NCBI GenBank assembly: GCA_031270865.1
Contig: JAISWI010000063.1
Span: 1-64,000 of the forward strand
Length of the DNA: 64,000 nucleotides
Source of the DNA: Oscillospiraceae bacterium
GTDB taxonomy: Bacteria > Bacillota > Clostridia > Christensenellales > Aristaeellaceae
Direction: 5' to 3'
Numbering within the stretch: position 1 is the stretch's first letter; each line of letters starts with the position of its first letter. The position numbers and the translations under genes were made by a program. The notes beneath the pieces were generated by a model. It did not search any database, was not told the DNA's origin, and saw nothing but the letters and a program-made list of their open reading frames with translations. Positions 43,237-53,472 of this stretch are shown piece after piece.

Positions 43237-43381
43237 GGCTTTCGATAGCTGGATTTTCTTGTTATAGTAAACATTAAATTTATGTATAACGAAATATCTC
43301 GGCGGGCTTGGCTGCCGCGCGTTGCGGCGGGCTGTGGATTGTGCTATTATACTATATCAGTTTATAGGAGATACGGCGCCC

Positions 43382-44569
43382 ATGCTGACCGCCACACTCG
43401 CCCCTGGCAAGGAAAAACGCCTTATAGGTGGGCACCCCTGGGTTTTCCGCGGCGATATCGCCGCCGTCGCCCGCGAGAGCGACTGGTCGCCCGCCGCTCC
43501 GCTGGCCGATGTACGCGCGTCGAACGGCAGGTTCATCGCCCGCGCGATGTATAACCCAGCCTCCCAGATCACGCTGCGCGCGCTAACCCGCGCGGACGAG
43601 CCGATCGACGAGGCGTTCTTCCGTCGCAAGGTCGAGCATGCCGTCTCGCTGCGCCGGCGTTACGCGGACTTCGGGGCGTGCCGGCTGGTGTTCGCCGAGT
43701 CGGACGGGCTGCCCGCGCTCATCGCCGATAAGTTCGGCGACGTGATCGTCGTACAGTCGCTGGCGCTGGGTATCGAGCCGTACAAGGATTGGATCGTGTC
43801 CGCGCTGGCGGACCTGACGGGCGCGCCCAATGTCTGGGAACGCAGCGACGCTCCCGTCAGGTCGCTGGAAGGTTTGCCCATGGTGTCCGCGCCGCTGCGG
43901 GGTAATGTGCCCGATATGGTTCCGTTCCGCGAGAACGGCCTTAACATGCTCGCCGACGTGAGGAACGGCCAGAAGACGGGCTACTTCCTAGACCAGAAGG
44001 AGAACCGCGCGGCCATCGCGCCCTACGTCAAGGGCGCCCGCGTTCTGGACTGCTTCACCCATACCGGCTCGTTCGCGCTCCACGCGGCGATGTACGGCGC
44101 GGCGTCGGTCGTAGGCGTGGACATATCGCCCGACGCGCTGGCCATCGCGCGGGAGAACGCCCGGCTCAACGGCCTCGCCGACCGCGTCGCGTTCGAGGCT
44201 GCCAACGCCTTCGACTACCTCCGCGCCCAACAGCCCGGCGCGTTCGACGTAATCATACTCGACCCGCCGGCGTTCACCAAGTCCCGCGCGACGCTGGACT
44301 CCGCTCTGCGCGGATACAAGGAGATCAACCTTCGCGCGATGAAGCTCCTTATGGGCGGTTCGGGCGGGATCCTCGTCACCTGCTCATGCTCGCAGCACGT
44401 GTCGGCGGACGAGTTCGGCGCGACGCTCCACGCGGCGGCGCGCGACGCGCGCCGCGTTATGCGCGTTCTGGAGAAGCGCGGCGCGGGGCGCGACCATCCC
44501 GTGCTGATGGGGGCGCGGGAGACCGAGTACCTGAAATTCTGGATAACCGAAATAACGAGGCAGGGGTGA
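43382..44569 (+). CDS. Class I SAM-dependent rRNA cytosine methyltransferase (RlmI-like)
   Basis: 395 residues. The N-terminal PUA domain begins LTATLAPGKEKRLIGGHPWV; the middle RlmI-like part includes RLVFAESDGLPALIADKFGD; the Rossmann methyltransferase shows TGYFLDQKENRAAIAPY, VLDCFTHTGSFALHAAMYGA and DVIILDPPAFTKSRATLDSA. RlmI methylates C1962 of 23S rRNA to m5C. The catalytic Cys probably lies in LVTCSCSQHV. AGGAG lies about 10 bp before ATG 43382. A URO-D-like gene follows after 7 bp. Confidence 0.9.
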   Translation: MLTATLAPGKEKRLIGGHPWVFRGDIAAVARESDWSPAAPLADVRASNGRFIARAMYNPASQITLRALTRADEPIDEAFFRRKVEHAVSLRRRYADFGACRLVFAESDGLPALIADKFGDVIVVQSLALGIEPYKDWIVSALADLTGAPNVWERSDAPVRSLEGLPMVSAPLRGNVPDMVPFRENGLNMLADVRNGQKTGYFLDQKENRAAIAPYVKGARVLDCFTHTGSFALHAAMYGAASVVGVDISPDALAIARENARLNGLADRVAFEAANAFDYLRAQQPGAFDVIILDPPAFTKSRATLDSALRGYKEINLRAMKLLMGGSGGILVTCSCSQHVSADEFGATLHAAARDARRVMRVLEKRGAGRDHPVLMGARETEYLKFWITEITRQG

Positions 44570-44576
44570 AAATAAT

Positions 44577-45827
44577 ATGAGTATAAGCGCCAACGACCGC
44601 GCCGCTCTGCGCGAACTGGCCAAACGCGTCGCCGAAGCCGCCGCGTCGCCCGTGAACGCCAAGCGCGTCCAGCGTTCCAAGGACACGCACTCGCTCAAAC
44701 CCGTCCGCCCGCTCGTCTGGCTGGACGAGATCCCATGGCACGAGATGGACTTCGACGGCCTGCTCACCCCGCGCTGCGAGGACGAAGAAGCCCGCGCGAT
44801 CGAGATTGGATTCCGCCGCCTGCTGATGAGGTGGGATTACTTCCAGGCGGATATGGTTGTATCGCCATACTTTTATGTCGATAAGGCGTATACCGACAGC
44901 GGCATAGGCCTGGACGTCAGCGAGGACGTGCTGGCTGTTGATCGCTCGAACAACATCGTGTCGCATCGCTACGTAGACCAGCTGGATACCCCGGAGAAGG
45001 TAGACGCGCTGGAGATACCCGTCCTCACCGCCGATCCCGCGCTGGACGAGCGGCGCGTCGACCAGGCCGAATCGCTCTTTGGCGACATCCTCCCCGTCAG
45101 GCTGCGCGGCCACCTGATATACTACGCGCCGTGGGATACCATCGGCAGGCTGCGCGGCGTTGAGAATTGCCTGATAGACATGGCCGAGCGCCCCGAGTTC
45201 ATCCACCGGATCGTCGCGAAGTTCACGGAAATCGGAACGGCGCGGATCAACCAGATGGTACAGCTCGACCTGCTGGGATTGGAGCTGTCCAGCCTGCACT
45301 GCACGCCGCCATATACCAACGAGCTGCCCGCGCCGGACTGGGACGGCGGGCGCGTCCGGCTCAAGGACGTTTGGTTCCGGGGCATGGCTCAGCTGTTCGC
45401 GGCGGCCTCGCCCGCCATGCACGAGGAGTTCGACATAGCGTACATGCGCCCGCTGATGGAGCGATGCGGGCTGTCCTACTACGGCTGCTGCGAGCCGCTC
45501 GACCGCGTGATCCCTTACCTGAAGAAGGTGAGTAACCTGCGCAAGATTGGTGTAAGCCCCTGGGCTAACGCGCGGTCCAGCGCGGAACAGATAGGCGGGG
45601 ACTATGTCTTCGCGCGTAAACCCAACCCCGCGCTTGTCGCCGGGACGCTCGACCCAGGCGCGGTCCGCGCCGACATAATGGAAACCGTGGAGGCGTGCCA
45701 GGCGAACGGCTGCCCGTATGAGTTCGTGCTCAAGGATATCAGCACGGTCGGCTACAAGCCGGGGAACCTGGTCGAGTGGGTTCGGGTTGTTGAGCGGACG
45801 CTGGACGAATATTATCCGGAGGATTAG
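44577..45827 (+). CDS. Uroporphyrinogen decarboxylase-like protein (URO-D/corrinoid methyltransferase superfamily)
   Basis: 416 residues. The C-terminal half (MERCGLSYYGCCEPLDRVIP, then LRKIGVSPWANARSSAEQIG and YVFARKPNPALVAG) has the URO-D/methyltransferase barrel pattern. Clostridial relatives are annotated as uroporphyrinogen decarboxylase-like, but heme genes are absent here and the heme-pathway N-terminal motif is not seen. The HCTPPY and YGCCEP cysteines/histidine could bind zinc, as in methyltransferases that demethylate methylated compounds. No corrinoid protein gene is adjacent, so function is open. The 3' end overlaps the convergent glycosyltransferase by 89 bp. Confidence 0.75.
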   Translation: MSISANDRAALRELAKRVAEAAASPVNAKRVQRSKDTHSLKPVRPLVWLDEIPWHEMDFDGLLTPRCEDEEARAIEIGFRRLLMRWDYFQADMVVSPYFYVDKAYTDSGIGLDVSEDVLAVDRSNNIVSHRYVDQLDTPEKVDALEIPVLTADPALDERRVDQAESLFGDILPVRLRGHLIYYAPWDTIGRLRGVENCLIDMAERPEFIHRIVAKFTEIGTARINQMVQLDLLGLELSSLHCTPPYTNELPAPDWDGGRVRLKDVWFRGMAQLFAAASPAMHEEFDIAYMRPLMERCGLSYYGCCEPLDRVIPYLKKVSNLRKIGVSPWANARSSAEQIGGDYVFARKPNPALVAGTLDPGAVRADIMETVEACQANGCPYEFVLKDISTVGYKPGNLVEWVRVVERTLDEYYPED

Positions 45828-46962
45828 GCGGGGGGCTGTTCGCGTTCCCCGGAGCGGCTGTCCCGGCTGGATTGGCGCGGCGGGCGGCGGCGGCCTCGCG
45901 CGCGCCGCGTACCATCGTGTAGTACGCGACCAGCGCCCACTTAGCCAGCAGCTCGCCGTCGTCGCTGTCGCTGACGATCTTATCGAACGACTCCGTGGAC
46001 TCGCCTGTCCCGCTAGGATCAGCCTGCTTCGCGCCATTGCCCTTGAGCAGCAGTATGTATCGGGACATGGCCGGATACTTGGGCAGCGACTCGAACAGCC
46101 GGGCGCGGCTGTCGTCGTCGAACTGGGGCAGCGTCTGCAGCGCCCGTCCCGCAAGCTCGTCGCGCTTGAGCGCGAGGCCCTTACCCAGCTCCGGGTATTG
46201 CTTTATAAGCCCGCTGACCGTCTGCGTGGCCGCGAACAGTCCCAGCGTCTTGCGCCAGGTCTTGGTATAGACGATGCTCCCCTCGCGCAGCCGGTACGCG
46301 TAGAACGGCTTGGGGTTGAGCGCGAACGACCGCGCGGAGGTATACAGCCGGGGGCACCACTCCTCGTCCTCATGCAGTATGCCCGGCTCGAACATAAGCG
46401 CGTTACGCTTGATGAACTCGCGATTGACCACATTGCGCCACGCGGTGAACATCATGTTGTTCTCGAATATCCCGCGGCATATCCGCTCGGTGTCAAGCTC
46501 GTCGCCGCCCAGCTGTTTGTCAAAGTTGGCCGGGTCGTCGACGACCTTGTCGCGCGGGGGCATCTGGTACGCGCGGAACTTGCCGATAAGCACGTCCGCG
46601 CGCCGTTTGGACAGGATTGAGCGTATCTGTGCCAACGCGCCGCGCATCAGCCAGTCGTCGCTGTCCAGCAGCACGATGTAGTCGCCCGTCGCCTCGCGTA
46701 TGCCCGCGTTCCGCGCCTCGCTAAGCCCCTTGTTCTCCTGGTGGATTACCTTGACGCAGTCCCCGTAGCACCGCCTGAACCAATCGCAGGACAGGCCGCT
46801 GTTGTCCGCGCTCCCGTCGTCGACCAGGACCAGCTCGTCGCCGCCGCCCATCTGGTCTATCACGGACTGGACGCAGCGCTCTATAAACATTACCACATTA
46901 TATACAGGCACGACCACGCTGAGCCTGACCGCCGATTCCGCGCCTTTGGGTGTTGGACGCAT
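45739..46962 (-). CDS. Family 2 glycosyltransferase
   Basis: 407 residues. The GT-A domain starts LSVVVPVYNVVMFIERCVQS, followed by LVLVDDGSADNSGL, HQENKGLSEARNAGIREATG and the metal-binding DSDDW. It transfers a sugar from a nucleotide-sugar donor to a cell-surface polymer or lipid. The last ~40 residues are Pro/Ala/Arg-rich and lie antisense to the URO-D gene, so the native C-terminus may be shorter if an unseen sequence error exists. Start ATG has GGAGGGA upstream. Lies 50 bp downstream of the glyS stop. Confidence 0.87.
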   Translation of the reverse strand: MRPTPKGAESAVRLSVVVPVYNVVMFIERCVQSVIDQMGGGDELVLVDDGSADNSGLSCDWFRRCYGDCVKVIHQENKGLSEARNAGIREATGDYIVLLDSDDWLMRGALAQIRSILSKRRADVLIGKFRAYQMPPRDKVVDDPANFDKQLGGDELDTERICRGIFENNMMFTAWRNVVNREFIKRNALMFEPGILHEDEEWCPRLYTSARSFALNPKPFYAYRLREGSIVYTKTWRKTLGLFAATQTVSGLIKQYPELGKGLALKRDELAGRALQTLPQFDDDSRARLFESLPKYPAMSRYILLLKGNGAKQADPSGTGESTESFDKIVSDSDDGELLAKWALVAYYTMVRGAREAAAARRANPAGTAAPGNANSPPPNPPDNIRPASAQQPEPTRPGSPACSRPC

Positions 46963-47012
46963 CGCTATCCCTCCGATACCGTTCGTTGGGATAGTCTATG
47001 CGCGACTGGCCG

Positions 47013-48398
47013 CTAGAACGCCATCTTAGCCTCGATAAGCGCCGGAACCTCTTCGACCTTCAGGCGGACCTGCCCCATCGTGTCGCGGTCGCGGACAGTC
47101 ACCGTGCCCTGCTCGACGGTGTCGAAGTCCACCGTCACGCAGAACGGCGTGCCGATCTCATCCTGGCGGCGGTAACGCTTGCCGATCGATCCCGTCTCGT
47201 CGTAGTCGCACGCGAAGCGTTCGCATAGCTTCTGGTATATCTCCGTCGCCAACCCGCCCAGCTTGTTCTTCTGCAGCGGCAGCGCGCACGCGGCGAACGG
47301 CGCGAGCGCGGGATGCAGATGGAGCACAACCCGCGTATCGTTGTCGGCGAGGGTCTCCTCCTCGTACGCGTCGCACAGGAACGCCAGCGACGCGCGGTCC
47401 ACGCCCAGCGACGGCTCGACGCAGTACGGCACGTAGCGCTCGTTGGTTATCGGGTCGAGGTAATCCATGTTCTCGCCGGACGCGGCCTGGTGCGCCTTGA
47501 GGTCGAAGTCCGTCCGGTCGGCGATGCCCCACAGCTCGCCCCAGCCGAACGGGAAGCGGTACTCGAAGTCCGTCGTCGCCTTGGAATAATGGCTCAGCTC
47601 ATCCTTGTTATGGTCGCGCGGGCGGAGGTTTTCTTCCTTAAGCCCCAGCTTCAGCAGCCAGTCGCGGCAGAACGCCCTCCAGTACTGGAACCATTCCAGG
47701 TCCTCGCCCGGCTTGCAGAAGAACTCCAGCTCCATCTGCTCGAACTCGCGCGTCCTGAATATGAAGTTTCCCGGCGTGATCTCGTTGCGGAAGACCTTGC
47801 CGATCTGCGCGATGCCCATGGGCAGCTTGCGCCGCGTTGAGCGCAGGACGTTCTTGAAGTTGGTGAATATGCCCTGCGCGGTCTCGGGGCGCAGGTACAG
47901 CTCGGCCGCGCTGTCCTCGCTGGCGCCCTGGAAGGTTTTGAACATCATGTTAAACTTGCGGATGCCGGTGAAGTCGCGCTTGCCGCATACCGGGCAGGGT
48001 ATGCCCTCGTCGGCGATATACCGTTCCAGCCGCTCGTTGGGCCAGCCGTCCGCCTGGACTGGCTCGCCCCTTGAGGCCGCGTAATCCTCCACCAGCTTGT
48101 CGGCGCGGTGGCGGGCCTTGCACGCCCTGCAGTCCATCAGCGGGTCGTTGAAGTTACCCACGTGGCCCGAGGCGACCCATACCTGCCGATTCATCAGTAT
48201 CGCGCTGTCCAGGCCGACGTTGGTCGGGCTTTCCTGAACGAACTTGCGCAGCCACGCCCGCTTGACGTTGTTCCTGAGCGCCGCCCCCAGCGGGCCGTAG
48301 TCCCACGCGTTGGCCAGCCCGCCGTATATCTCGGAGCCGGGGAACACGAAGCCCCGGTTCTTGCACAGCGCGACCAGCTTATCCATCGTCAGTGGCAT
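47013..48398 (-). CDS. glyS: Glycyl-tRNA synthetase, homodimeric type
   Basis: 461 residues of the class II alpha-2 type found in many Gram-positives (commonly called GlyQS). [20 protein letters not shown] at the N-terminus, a zinc-like site [13 protein letters not shown] and [29 protein letters not shown] (motif 2 region) and [18 protein letters not shown] (motif 3). It charges tRNA-Gly with glycine. AGGGGTG lies before ATG 48398. No T-box fits in the 6-bp gap to the upstream zinc-ribbon gene. Confidence 0.96.
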   Translation of the reverse strand: MPLTMDKLVALCKNRGFVFPGSEIYGGLANAWDYGPLGAALRNNVKRAWLRKFVQESPTNVGLDSAILMNRQVWVASGHVGNFNDPLMDCRACKARHRADKLVEDYAASRGEPVQADGWPNERLERYIADEGIPCPVCGKRDFTGIRKFNMMFKTFQGASEDSAAELYLRPETAQGIFTNFKNVLRSTRRKLPMGIAQIGKVFRNEITPGNFIFRTREFEQMELEFFCKPGEDLEWFQYWRAFCRDWLLKLGLKEENLRPRDHNKDELSHYSKATTDFEYRFPFGWGELWGIADRTDFDLKAHQAASGENMDYLDPITNERYVPYCVEPSLGVDRASLAFLCDAYEEETLADNDTRVVLHLHPALAPFAACALPLQKNKLGGLATEIYQKLCERFACDYDETGSIGKRYRRQDEIGTPFCVTVDFDTVEQGTVTVRDRDTMGQVRLKVEEVPALIEAKMAF

Positions 48399-48404
48399 AT
48401 GGCT

Positions 48405-48848
48405 TCACCCCTTCGGTTCCGGATTGGCGCCGCCCTCCTCGGGCGAGAATATCGGTTTGCCGCAGTTCGGGCAGTCGTTGTCCTGCTGCATGTCGAACGT
48501 CTCCGCGTCAAAGTAGATGGTATGGCCGCAGTGCGGGCAGTCGTACTCGATCAGCCCGTCGTAGCCGTCGTCGTCCTCGTCCTCATCCTCGTCGTCGTCC
48601 TCGTCCTCGCCGCCGCCGTCTTCCTCGTCCAGCAGCGCCTCTTCAAGCTCCGCCAGGTCCTCGTCGATGCTCTCGACGTACTCGTCAAGCTCGCTGTGCT
48701 TCTCCGTAAGCTCCGCCAGCGCCTTGGCCATGTCGCCCAGCGCTTCTATGATGGCGCCTATCAGCCGCCCCTCCTTGGACTCCTCGCCGACGTTAAGCCC
48801 CTCGGCCAGGCCCTTCAGGTACGCGACGCGATCGGATAATACCTGCAT
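48405..48848 (-). CDS. CD1247-like coiled-coil/zinc-ribbon protein
   Basis: 147 residues. The N-terminal helix MQVLSDRVAYLKGLAEGLNV matches the CD1247 N-terminal domain found in Clostridia. A helical segment (ALAELTEKHSELDEYVESI) and a run of acidic residues (about 74-93) follow, then a zinc ribbon with two knuckles, CPHCGHTIYF and CPNCGKPIF. Function unknown; the acidic linker and ribbon suggest protein or nucleic-acid binding. It lies between efp and glyS in one minus-strand transcription unit. Confidence 0.85.
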   Translation of the reverse strand: MQVLSDRVAYLKGLAEGLNVGEESKEGRLIGAIIEALGDMAKALAELTEKHSELDEYVESIDEDLAELEEALLDEEDGGGEDEDDDEDEDEDDDGYDGLIEYDCPHCGHTIYFDAETFDMQQDNDCPNCGKPIFSPEEGGANPEPKG

Positions 48849-48857
48849 GCTGCCCCC

Positions 48858-49415
48858 TTACGCGCGTTCCATGTATTCGCCAGTGCGCGTGTCGACGCGG
48901 ATCGTCTCGCCCTGGTTGATGAACAGCGGCACCGCCAGCTGGAACCCTGTCTCCACGGTCGCGGGCTTGGTCGTGTTGCTGGCCGTGTCGCCCTTGAACC
49001 CCGGCTCGGTCTGGGTAACCTCAAGCTCGACAAAGTTAGGCGGCTCCACCGAGAACGCCTTGCCCTTGAAGTAGCGCACGTCCACCGCCGTGTTCTCCTT
49101 GACGAACCGGATGGCGTCCTCCACCTGGTCGCGGCTTAGCGGCTCCTGCTCGAACGTCTCCACGTCCATGAAGTAATACAACTCGCCGTCGTTGTACAGG
49201 TACTGCATCTTCTTGGTCTCGATGATCGCGCGGGGCATCTTGTCGGTTGGGTTGAACGAGCGCTCGACCACCGCGCCGGTCATGACGTTCTTGATCTTCG
49301 TGCGAACGAACGCCGCGCCCTTGCCGGGCTTGACGTGCTGGAACTCCACGATATTCCAGACCCCGCCGTCCCATTCCACCGTAATCCCCTTGCGGAAATC
49401 GCCTGCCGTTAACAT
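48858..49415 (-). CDS. efp: Translation elongation factor P
   Basis: 185 residues, the standard EF-P length. [20 protein letters not shown] begins the KOW-like domain; the tip loop [17 protein letters not shown] contains the conserved Lys that reaches the peptidyl-transferase centre; the OB domains end with [16 protein letters not shown]. It relieves stalling at polyproline. The window encodes Pro-rich proteins (for example at 50812) that would need it. GGGGGAGG precedes the start; pepP lies just upstream, a typical Firmicutes pairing. Confidence 0.97.
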   Translation of the reverse strand: MLTAGDFRKGITVEWDGGVWNIVEFQHVKPGKGAAFVRTKIKNVMTGAVVERSFNPTDKMPRAIIETKKMQYLYNDGELYYFMDVETFEQEPLSRDQVEDAIRFVKENTAVDVRYFKGKAFSVEPPNFVELEVTQTEPGFKGDTASNTTKPATVETGFQLAVPLFINQGETIRVDTRTGEYMERA

Positions 49416-49476
49416 ACGTCAGCCTCCCCCGTAAATCCTTTTCCCATACGCGTAACCAATATAACAAACCACGCGG

Positions 49477-50562
49477 CTACAGCGTTATCAGCTCCTTAGA
49501 CATGGTCGTCAGGCGGACCGCGCCGTCTTCGGTGACCTTAACCGTGTCCTCGATCCTCACGCCGTCAAGCCCGGGACGGTATATCCCCGGCTCGACCGTC
49601 ATCACGTGCCCGACCTTCACCGTCGCGCCGCCAGCGGACTGGCTGAACCTGGGATCCTCGTGGATCAGCAGCCCGAGCGAGTGTCCAAGCCCGTGCCCGA
49701 ACATCCCGCCATACCCGGCGGCGTCGATGTAATCCCGCGCGATGGAATCTATCTCCCGGCACAACCGCCCCGGCTTGACGGCGTCAAGGGCCGTCGTCTG
49801 GGCGGTTAGGACGGTTTCGTAGACCTTGCGCTTGTCGGGGGACACCCCGCCTATCGCCAGCGTGCGCGTGATATCCGAGCAGTAGCCGTTGTGCCTCGCG
49901 CCGAAGTCCAGCGTAAGGAAGTCGCCCTTCTCCAGCTTCCGGTCGGACGGCACGGCGTGGGGCAGCGAGCCGTTCGGCCCGGAGGCCGCGATGGTTTCGA
50001 ACGCCGGCTTCTCCGCGCCGCGCTCCAGCATCGCGCGTTCCAGCGTCCAGGCGATCTCGCGCTCTGTCCGTCCCGGCCTGATCTCATCCAATATGGATTC
50101 AAGCGCGGCGCAGGCGATTTCGCACGCCTTGGCTATGCTGGCGATCTCCTCCGGGGTCTTGATCTCGCGAAGCTTCTCCGGACCGCGGTCTATCGGCCCG
50201 AACTCAACGTCCGGTATCTCCTGGCCCAGCTTGCGCATGTGCGCCACGGAGACGTAGTCGTCCTCGAAGGCCAGCCGCTTTACGCTGCCGCGCAGCAGCG
50301 TATAGGCGGTCGCGCCATGGCCGCGCTCGCTCGTGGTGGATATGGTCCGCCAGCCGGGGGCCTGTATCCCCGCCTGCTCGACGTAGCGGAAGTCGGTCAC
50401 GATCGCCCTTAGCCCGCGCGTTACCGCCAGCATGCCCTCGCCGGTGAACGCGCTGAGGTAGCGGATGTTCTCCCGCTTATGGATAATCGCCCCGTCAAAG
50501 CCAGCCCCTTCCAGTTGGTCAAGCAGTTCGTCCAGGGCCCGCGAAGCGGCTGTTCCGCCCAT
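49477..50562 (-). CDS. pepP: Xaa-Pro aminopeptidase (M24 family)
   Basis: 361 residues. The creatinase N-terminal domain (IIHKRENIRYLSAFTGEG) precedes a pita-bread metallopeptidase fold: metal ligands Asp in LTLDFGARHNGYCSDITRTL, His in FGHGLGHSLGLLIHEDPRF, Glu in MTVEPGIYRPGLDG and GVRIEDTVKV. It removes an N-terminal residue before proline. It precedes efp by 61 bp, as in Bacillus (yqhT-efp). AAAGGAG lies before ATG 50562. Confidence 0.93.
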   Translation of the reverse strand: MGGTAASRALDELLDQLEGAGFDGAIIHKRENIRYLSAFTGEGMLAVTRGLRAIVTDFRYVEQAGIQAPGWRTISTTSERGHGATAYTLLRGSVKRLAFEDDYVSVAHMRKLGQEIPDVEFGPIDRGPEKLREIKTPEEIASIAKACEIACAALESILDEIRPGRTEREIAWTLERAMLERGAEKPAFETIAASGPNGSLPHAVPSDRKLEKGDFLTLDFGARHNGYCSDITRTLAIGGVSPDKRKVYETVLTAQTTALDAVKPGRLCREIDSIARDYIDAAGYGGMFGHGLGHSLGLLIHEDPRFSQSAGGATVKVGHVMTVEPGIYRPGLDGVRIEDTVKVTEDGAVRLTTMSKELITL

Positions 50563-50758
50563 CTGTCGTCGCTCCTTTACCGCGTTGATAGCCGCGGAAA
50601 AAACGCGGCTTTATCATTCTACCACAAGTCCGACGGTTTTACCAGTATGTTTTTCCGTTTCCGGCGGGCGCGGCGGGCCGCCGGGACGCCGCCCAGGGGC
50701 TAACCCTGTCGAAGGCGCAGGTATTTTTTAACTCGCGCGAAAACGCGGATTAATACGC

Positions 50759-50787
50759 TTGTTTCATTCGTTGGGATTATGTATAAT
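50759..50787 (+). promoter_or_regulatory. Promoter of the PQQ-propeller gene
   Basis: TTGTTT at 50759-50764, a 17-bp spacer and TATAAT at 50782-50787. It is followed by GAGGTG and a TTG start at 50812. Confidence 0.65.
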
Positions 50788-50811
50788 ACGGTCGAAACGA
50801 GGTGTCCCTGA

Positions 50812-53472
50812 TTGAACAGCGATTCGCGCAGCAAAAGACCGGGCGGCAGACCCGGCGTATCGGCCGCGCCAGCGTCACGGTACGAGCCCGGCGACCCCGA
50901 GGAAACGCGCGTGTACACGCCGGTGGATACTCCAAGGCGCAGGCGCACCCAGGCGATGCGGCTGCGCGGGGACGACGGCGCCGCCGCCGCGCCCGAACCC
51001 CAGCGTCCCCAGGCCGCGAACCCCTACGCCCGCGAGATGAAATCGCGCGGCGCGTCGGCGTTCATTCCCCCGGCCACGCCGCCGCGCATCGAGTATAGAC
51101 GCGCGGACGACCCGCAAGACGAGCCTGGCGGCGGGGACGCCCACCCCTCCCAGCGCGCGCGGGCGGGCGCGCCGCCCGTGAAGCCGCCCAAGCCGCTGCG
51201 CGAGCGCGACCCGAACGCGTACTACGAGCGCAGGCCGCCGGCCCAACCGCGAAAGCAGGACGCGGACGACGCCGACCCGATCCGCGACGAAAGCCCCGAC
51301 ACGCGCCCGGACAGGGGCGCGGGGCGGCCCGGCTGCCTGTCGCGACTGCTTACGCTGCTGCTGGTCCTGGTGATCGGCGTGGGCGCGGTGTGGTTCTTCC
51401 TGCCCGAATGGAAGGACCGGGCCGTCGGCTTCATCACGCGCGACGCTGTGGATTTCATCGGCGGCCTCATCAGGCCGAACGCGACCGAAACAGGCGGCCA
51501 GCCAGGCGCTCCCACCGCCACGCCCACGCCGGAGCAGCAGGGCGTGGCGGCGACCGTGCTGGACCTGTTCATCGACTCGCCGGATATGTCGGACGCCAGC
51601 GTCCCGGTCCAGTTCACGCTGCGCACCGATACCGCGGCTAACTGCGCGCGCCTGATGAACCAGAACGGCGAGGAGATCGCGGTCCAGGCCGGCGAGGGGC
51701 TGGAGCACGACGGCTCGCGCACATGGACGATGAGCGTCACCTTCGCGCAGCCGTACGACGGGATTATCCGCGCCCAGGCCGGGATAGGCGGCGTGTGGAG
51801 CGACACGGGCATCCGCAGCGTGAACATCAGGGTAGGCTTCCCTGCCGAGACGCCCACCCCCATCCCCACGCCCACGCCGGCGCCTACCCCGACGCCCGCC
51901 CCCACGCCGGAGCCCACCGCCACCCCGGAGCCTACGCCCGAACCCACGCCCACGCCCAACCCGTTCATACTCCAGCCCGCCGTAGGCTCGCAGACCGCCG
52001 CGCCGGAGAAATTCCTCGCGGCGACGGACGTGTTGATAGAGGGCCAGGCCGTGCCCACATACTCGCGCGGCAAGAAGGTCGTCATGGGCGCCCCGGAGGA
52101 TTACAACAAGGTCGGGGGAAGGACGGTGCTGCGCGGGGTGTCCACGTTTCGCGGCGGGCCGTTCCGCCAGAACGCCTCATATGGCACGGTCGATATAACG
52201 CGGAACGCGCTGTCGGTCGTCTGGGAGCACTCGATAGGCTCGCTGGGCAACTTCTTCGGAGTGGGCTGGACGGGTCAGGCGGCCATCGTCACCTGGCCCT
52301 CCGACATCCGCGAGATGATGAACATCAACGAGGAAAAGAAAGCCAAGACCGCGCTTAAGGAAGTCATATACGCCGCGCTCGACGGCAATGTGTACTTTTA
52401 CGACCTGGACGACGGCGAGGCGACACGCCCGCCCATCAGGATCGGCTACCCGATCAAGGGATCGGTGACGATCCACCCCAGCGGATACCCGTTCATGCTG
52501 GTCGGCCAGGGTATATCCGTATTGAATAATACCACGCACCCCATCGGCGAGCGCGGCTTCAACCTGATAAACCAGACAGAGATGTTCTTAATAGACGGCA
52601 AGGACAAGAACGCCCGCCTGACCAACGGCACGTTCAACGGCACGGCGGTGATAGACCCGGCCACGCACACGATGATAACCGCCGGGGGGAACGGGCTGTT
52701 CTACACTACGGACCTGGCGCTGAAGCTGGACGCCGCGGCCGGAGCGCTGAGCGCGTCGCTAAGCGCGGTCAACTACCGGTACGACACGGAGGATAAGCTT
52801 GTCGGCACCGAGTCCAGCGTGGCCGTGTACGGCCAGTACGCCTACTACGGCGACAACGGCGGGCGCGTGCAGTGCGTGGACATGGGCTCGATGCAGCCGG
52901 TGTGGATCGTCGAGACGGGCGATAAGGTGGCCGCGACCGTCGCGCTGGAGGTTGAGGCGGACGGGCGGGTCGCGCTGTATACGGGCAACACGCTGAACAA
53001 CCGCAAGCGGGATTCCGACGTGACGATCCGCCGCCTGAACGCGCTGACCGGGGATGAGGAATGGGCGTACACGATCCGCTGCGACTACAGCGAATCGATA
53101 ACCGGGGGCGTGATGGCCTCGCCCGTGGTTGGCAAGGGCGCGTTGGACGGGCTGGTGTTCTTCACCGTGGCGCGTACCACGGACGGCGGCACGCTGCTGG
53201 CGATGGATAAGCAGACCGGGCAGGTGCGGTGGCGGGCGTCGCTAGGCTCGTACTCGTGGAGTTCGCCCGTGGCCGTGTATAATGAGGCGGGCAAGGGCTG
53301 GATCATACAGGGGAACTCGAAGGGCAAGCTCTTCCTGTTCGACGGGCTTGCCGGGACCGAGCTGGGCAGCGTCACGCTCAACGGGAATATCGAGGCCTCG
53401 CCGGTGGTCTACGGTGATATCCTGGTCGTGGGGACCAAGGAACAGAAGATCTACGGTGTGAAGATAGAGTAA
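50812..53472 (+). CDS. Membrane-anchored surface protein with Pro/Thr linker and PQQ-like beta-propeller
   Basis: 886 residues. Residues 1-175 are a disordered Pro/Arg/Asp-rich cytosolic part; one membrane helix lies at about 176-197 ([20 protein letters not shown]). Outside, a beta domain is followed by a TP/EP repeat linker (about 346-385, for example [20 protein letters not shown]) and a propeller with PQQ-like blades ([72 protein letters not shown]). No PQQ dependence is implied. Likely an extracytoplasmic sensor or scaffold; no enzyme function is evident. The start is TTG 50812, set by GAGGTG. Confidence 0.8.
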   Translation: MNSDSRSKRPGGRPGVSAAPASRYEPGDPEETRVYTPVDTPRRRRTQAMRLRGDDGAAAAPEPQRPQAANPYAREMKSRGASAFIPPATPPRIEYRRADDPQDEPGGGDAHPSQRARAGAPPVKPPKPLRERDPNAYYERRPPAQPRKQDADDADPIRDESPDTRPDRGAGRPGCLSRLLTLLLVLVIGVGAVWFFLPEWKDRAVGFITRDAVDFIGGLIRPNATETGGQPGAPTATPTPEQQGVAATVLDLFIDSPDMSDASVPVQFTLRTDTAANCARLMNQNGEEIAVQAGEGLEHDGSRTWTMSVTFAQPYDGIIRAQAGIGGVWSDTGIRSVNIRVGFPAETPTPIPTPTPAPTPTPAPTPEPTATPEPTPEPTPTPNPFILQPAVGSQTAAPEKFLAATDVLIEGQAVPTYSRGKKVVMGAPEDYNKVGGRTVLRGVSTFRGGPFRQNASYGTVDITRNALSVVWEHSIGSLGNFFGVGWTGQAAIVTWPSDIREMMNINEEKKAKTALKEVIYAALDGNVYFYDLDDGEATRPPIRIGYPIKGSVTIHPSGYPFMLVGQGISVLNNTTHPIGERGFNLINQTEMFLIDGKDKNARLTNGTFNGTAVIDPATHTMITAGGNGLFYTTDLALKLDAAAGALSASLSAVNYRYDTEDKLVGTESSVAVYGQYAYYGDNGGRVQCVDMGSMQPVWIVETGDKVAATVALEVEADGRVALYTGNTLNNRKRDSDVTIRRLNALTGDEEWAYTIRCDYSESITGGVMASPVVGKGALDGLVFFTVARTTDGGTLLAMDKQTGQVRWRASLGSYSWSSPVAVYNEAGKGWIIQGNSKGKLFLFDGLAGTELGSVTLNGNIEASPVVYGDILVVGTKEQKIYGVKIE

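Noticed and set aside
44457-46154. Minus-strand open frame of 565 codons
   Set aside because: Antisense to the URO-D-like gene and overlapping the glycosyltransferase in another frame; low-complexity Arg/Pro content and no motif.
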